Below are positions 34,518 through 35,964 of a stretch of DNA of 35,964 nucleotides, piece by piece. Position numbers and translations under genes: made by a program. The notes under the pieces were generated by a model that was given only the letters and a program-made list of their open reading frames with translations, did not search any database and had not been told where the DNA came from. Source of the DNA: Bacteroidota bacterium (GTDB taxonomy: Bacteria > Bacteroidota > Bacteroidia > Bacteroidales > GCA-2748055); contig JAHEEC010000039.1 of NCBI GenBank assembly GCA_024640885.1, forward strand, positions 1 through 35,964, in the 5' to 3' direction. The first letter of the stretch is position 1. Each line of letters starts with the position of its first letter.

Positions 34518-35960
34518 ATGAACACAACGAGCAAAAAAAAGAGAAGCGTCGTTATAGTGATTGCAAGTATCGCAGCCACTGGCGGACTCCTTTTCGGGTT
34601 TGATACCGGCGTGATTTCCGGTGCGATCCCGTTCTTACAGGATTATTTTCAATTGACCGATTCGCAGGTCGAAAATGTGACAGCCCTTGGACTCATTGGT
34701 GCTGTTGTGGGAGCGTTGATCACAGGAAGGATTACAGACTACCTGGGCCGCAAAAAGGTGATCCTGGCTTCTGCCTTTATATTTGCCACCGGTGCTGTCT
34801 GGACCGGGATGGCGCCCACCGTAAACCAGTTGATGATCTCCCGTTTTTACCTGGGACTGGCCATCGGTGTCTCATCCTTTGCTGTTCCCCTCTATATTTC
34901 GGAGATCGCTCCAACGAAAATCAGGGGAACCCTGGTTTCCATGTTCCAGTTGCTGATCACCGTGGGGATCCTTTCCGCCTATCTGAGTGACAAAGCGTTT
35001 GCCAACAACAGCAACCTGGAAAGCTGGCGGCCCATGCTCCTGGTGGGTGTGGTCCCTGCCGTGATCCTCTTCGTGGGCATGTTCTTCCTGCCGGAAACCC
35101 CCCGCTGGCTCATGAGCAAAGGGCGCGAGGAAGAGGGACGGAAAGTACTGGGAAGGACCGAGGATCCTGAGTTCATCGATGTGGTCATTAACGAGATGAA
35201 ACGCGATATTGATATAGATAAAAGCCAGGCCAGCTGGAAAGAGATCTTTAAGCCCTGGCTGAGGAATGCCCTGATCATCGCAGCCGGTATCATGTTTTTC
35301 CAGCAGTTCGTGGGGATCAACACGGTCATCTACTACAGCCCGAAGATCTTCCTGGCCGCGGGATTTGAAGGCGCCGAGGCTGCCATAGCCGCATCGGTCA
35401 TCGTGGGTGTGGTCAACGTATTCTTCACCATTATCTCACTGTTTGTCATCGACAAGCTGGGCCGCAGGAAACTTTATTTTATCGGCGTATCCGGGATCAC
35501 AATTGCCCTGGTCTGCATGGGTCTCGGATTCATGATCCCCGGAGCCGGCAAATGGTTCCTGGTCATCTCCATGCTGGTCTACATTGCTTTCTTTGCCATC
35601 AGCCTGGGACCGTTAGGGTGGCTGATCATCACCGAGGTGTTCCCCACACGGGTGCGCGGACTTGGTTCTTCCATCGGTTCCCTCTCAAACTGGGGATTCA
35701 ATACCCTGGTTGTCTGGACATTCTATAAGATGGCCAGTGCCATCGGAAATGCAAAAGAGGTGGTCATCCCCGAAGGCAAGGTGCTCTCTGATGTGTGTCC
35801 CTCCTGCGTGGGCAGTGTATTCTGGATCTTTGCAGCCGTGGCCCTTATCGGCCTGGTCTGGGGTTACTTCTATATTCCCGAAACCAAGGGTGTCACCCTC
35901 GAAGAGATCGAGGAGCACTGGAGGCAGGGTGGGAAACCCAGAAAGCTGAAAATGAAATAA
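34518..35960 (+). CDS. Sugar-porter family MFS transporter
   Basis: A 480-residue inner-membrane monosaccharide:proton symporter-type protein of the sugar porter family (XylE/GalP-like), with about 12 membrane helices. Family signatures are GLLFGFDTGVISGAIPFLQ (helix 1), DYLGRKKVIL (loop 2-3), ISEIAPTKIRGTL (after helix 4), PETPRWLMSKGREEEG at the start of the central loop, GIMFFQQFVGINTVIYYSPK with the sugar-contacting Gln residues, DKLGRRKLYF, GWLIITEVFPTRVRGLG, and IPETKGVTLEEIEEHW at the C-terminus. Next to the galactan PUL, galactose or arabinose is the likely substrate, but specificity cannot be read. The stop codon is 4 nt from the window edge, so the downstream context is unseen. Confidence 0.95.
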   Translation: MNTTSKKKRSVVIVIASIAATGGLLFGFDTGVISGAIPFLQDYFQLTDSQVENVTALGLIGAVVGALITGRITDYLGRKKVILASAFIFATGAVWTGMAPTVNQLMISRFYLGLAIGVSSFAVPLYISEIAPTKIRGTLVSMFQLLITVGILSAYLSDKAFANNSNLESWRPMLLVGVVPAVILFVGMFFLPETPRWLMSKGREEEGRKVLGRTEDPEFIDVVINEMKRDIDIDKSQASWKEIFKPWLRNALIIAAGIMFFQQFVGINTVIYYSPKIFLAAGFEGAEAAIAASVIVGVVNVFFTIISLFVIDKLGRRKLYFIGVSGITIALVCMGLGFMIPGAGKWFLVISMLVYIAFFAISLGPLGWLIITEVFPTRVRGLGSSIGSLSNWGFNTLVVWTFYKMASAIGNAKEVVIPEGKVLSDVCPSCVGSVFWIFAAVALIGLVWGYFYIPETKGVTLEEIEEHWRQGGKPRKLKMK

Positions 35961-35964
35961 CTTT

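Noticed and set aside
1-35964. CRISPR arrays, tRNA/rRNA genes, insertion sequences
   Set aside because: No regularly spaced direct repeats, tRNA-like cloverleaf sequence or transposase frame was seen; the orphan integrase domain alone does not make a mobile element.

Overview
The window looks like a chromosomal segment of a Bacteroidota bacterium, probably a Bacteroidales/Marinilabiliales-type polysaccharide degrader. This rests on a SusC/SusD pair, four type IX secretion (T9SS) C-terminal sorting domains, Bacteroidota-typical families (DUF4251, START-like, fused RibBA), -7 elements of the TAnnTTTG type and the near absence of Shine-Dalgarno sequences. No rRNA, tRNA, CRISPR array or insertion sequence was seen. 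The longest stretch without a gene is about 215 bases.

Region 1 (1-7.7 kb) is housekeeping. It holds the 5' end of a MORN/YwqK-like secreted protein (cut by the window edge), dnaK with a clear terminator, then panB and an RluA-type pseudouridine synthase as a tight pair. Next come a convergent cytidine deaminase, a glucosaminidase with two LysM domains, a convergent DUF4251 protein, and an orphan integrase N-terminal (SAM-like) domain with no catalytic half.

Region 2 (6.7-12.8 kb, minus strand) is a tightly overlapping operon transcribed lptF/G-like permease -> GT4 glycosyltransferase -> GT2 glycosyltransferase -> ribBA -> fmt. Every junction overlaps (4, 4, 35 and 11 nt). A perfect -7 element (12795-12802) lies just upstream of the permease and separates this operon from the next locus.

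Region 3 (12.8-36 kb) is a polysaccharide utilization locus (PUL) best read as targeting beta-1,4-galactan or arabinogalactan, such as pectic rhamnogalacturonan-I side chains. On the minus strand the order is GH53 galactanase -> SusC -> SusD -> FIVAR/beta-sandwich lipoprotein -> T9SS glycan-binding protein with a PKD domain -> [hairpin] -> GH2 lipoprotein -> CotH-kinase/lamin-tail T9SS protein -> second, divergent GH53 -> GH123-like (DUF4091) protein. Divergently on the plus strand lie a GH35 beta-galactosidase and, after a convergent START-like gene, a sugar-porter MFS transporter ending at the window edge.

Proposed flow (inference): the T9SS-exported GH53 enzymes cut galactan at the surface; surface lipoproteins, SusD and the PKD protein bind fragments; SusC imports them; GH2 and GH35 enzymes release galactose; and the MFS porter takes the sugar into the cytoplasm. 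No PUL regulator (hybrid two-component, SusR, LacI or sigma/anti-sigma) lies in the window. An 8-5-8 inverted repeat between the divergent GH53 and GH35 genes is the best candidate operator.

The least ordinary items are the CotH-kinase protein and GH123-like protein inside a galactan PUL, the divergent GH53 paralogue, a two-cysteine beta-sandwich module used four times across the two GH53 proteins, and two glycosyltransferases wedged between lptF/G and ribBA.
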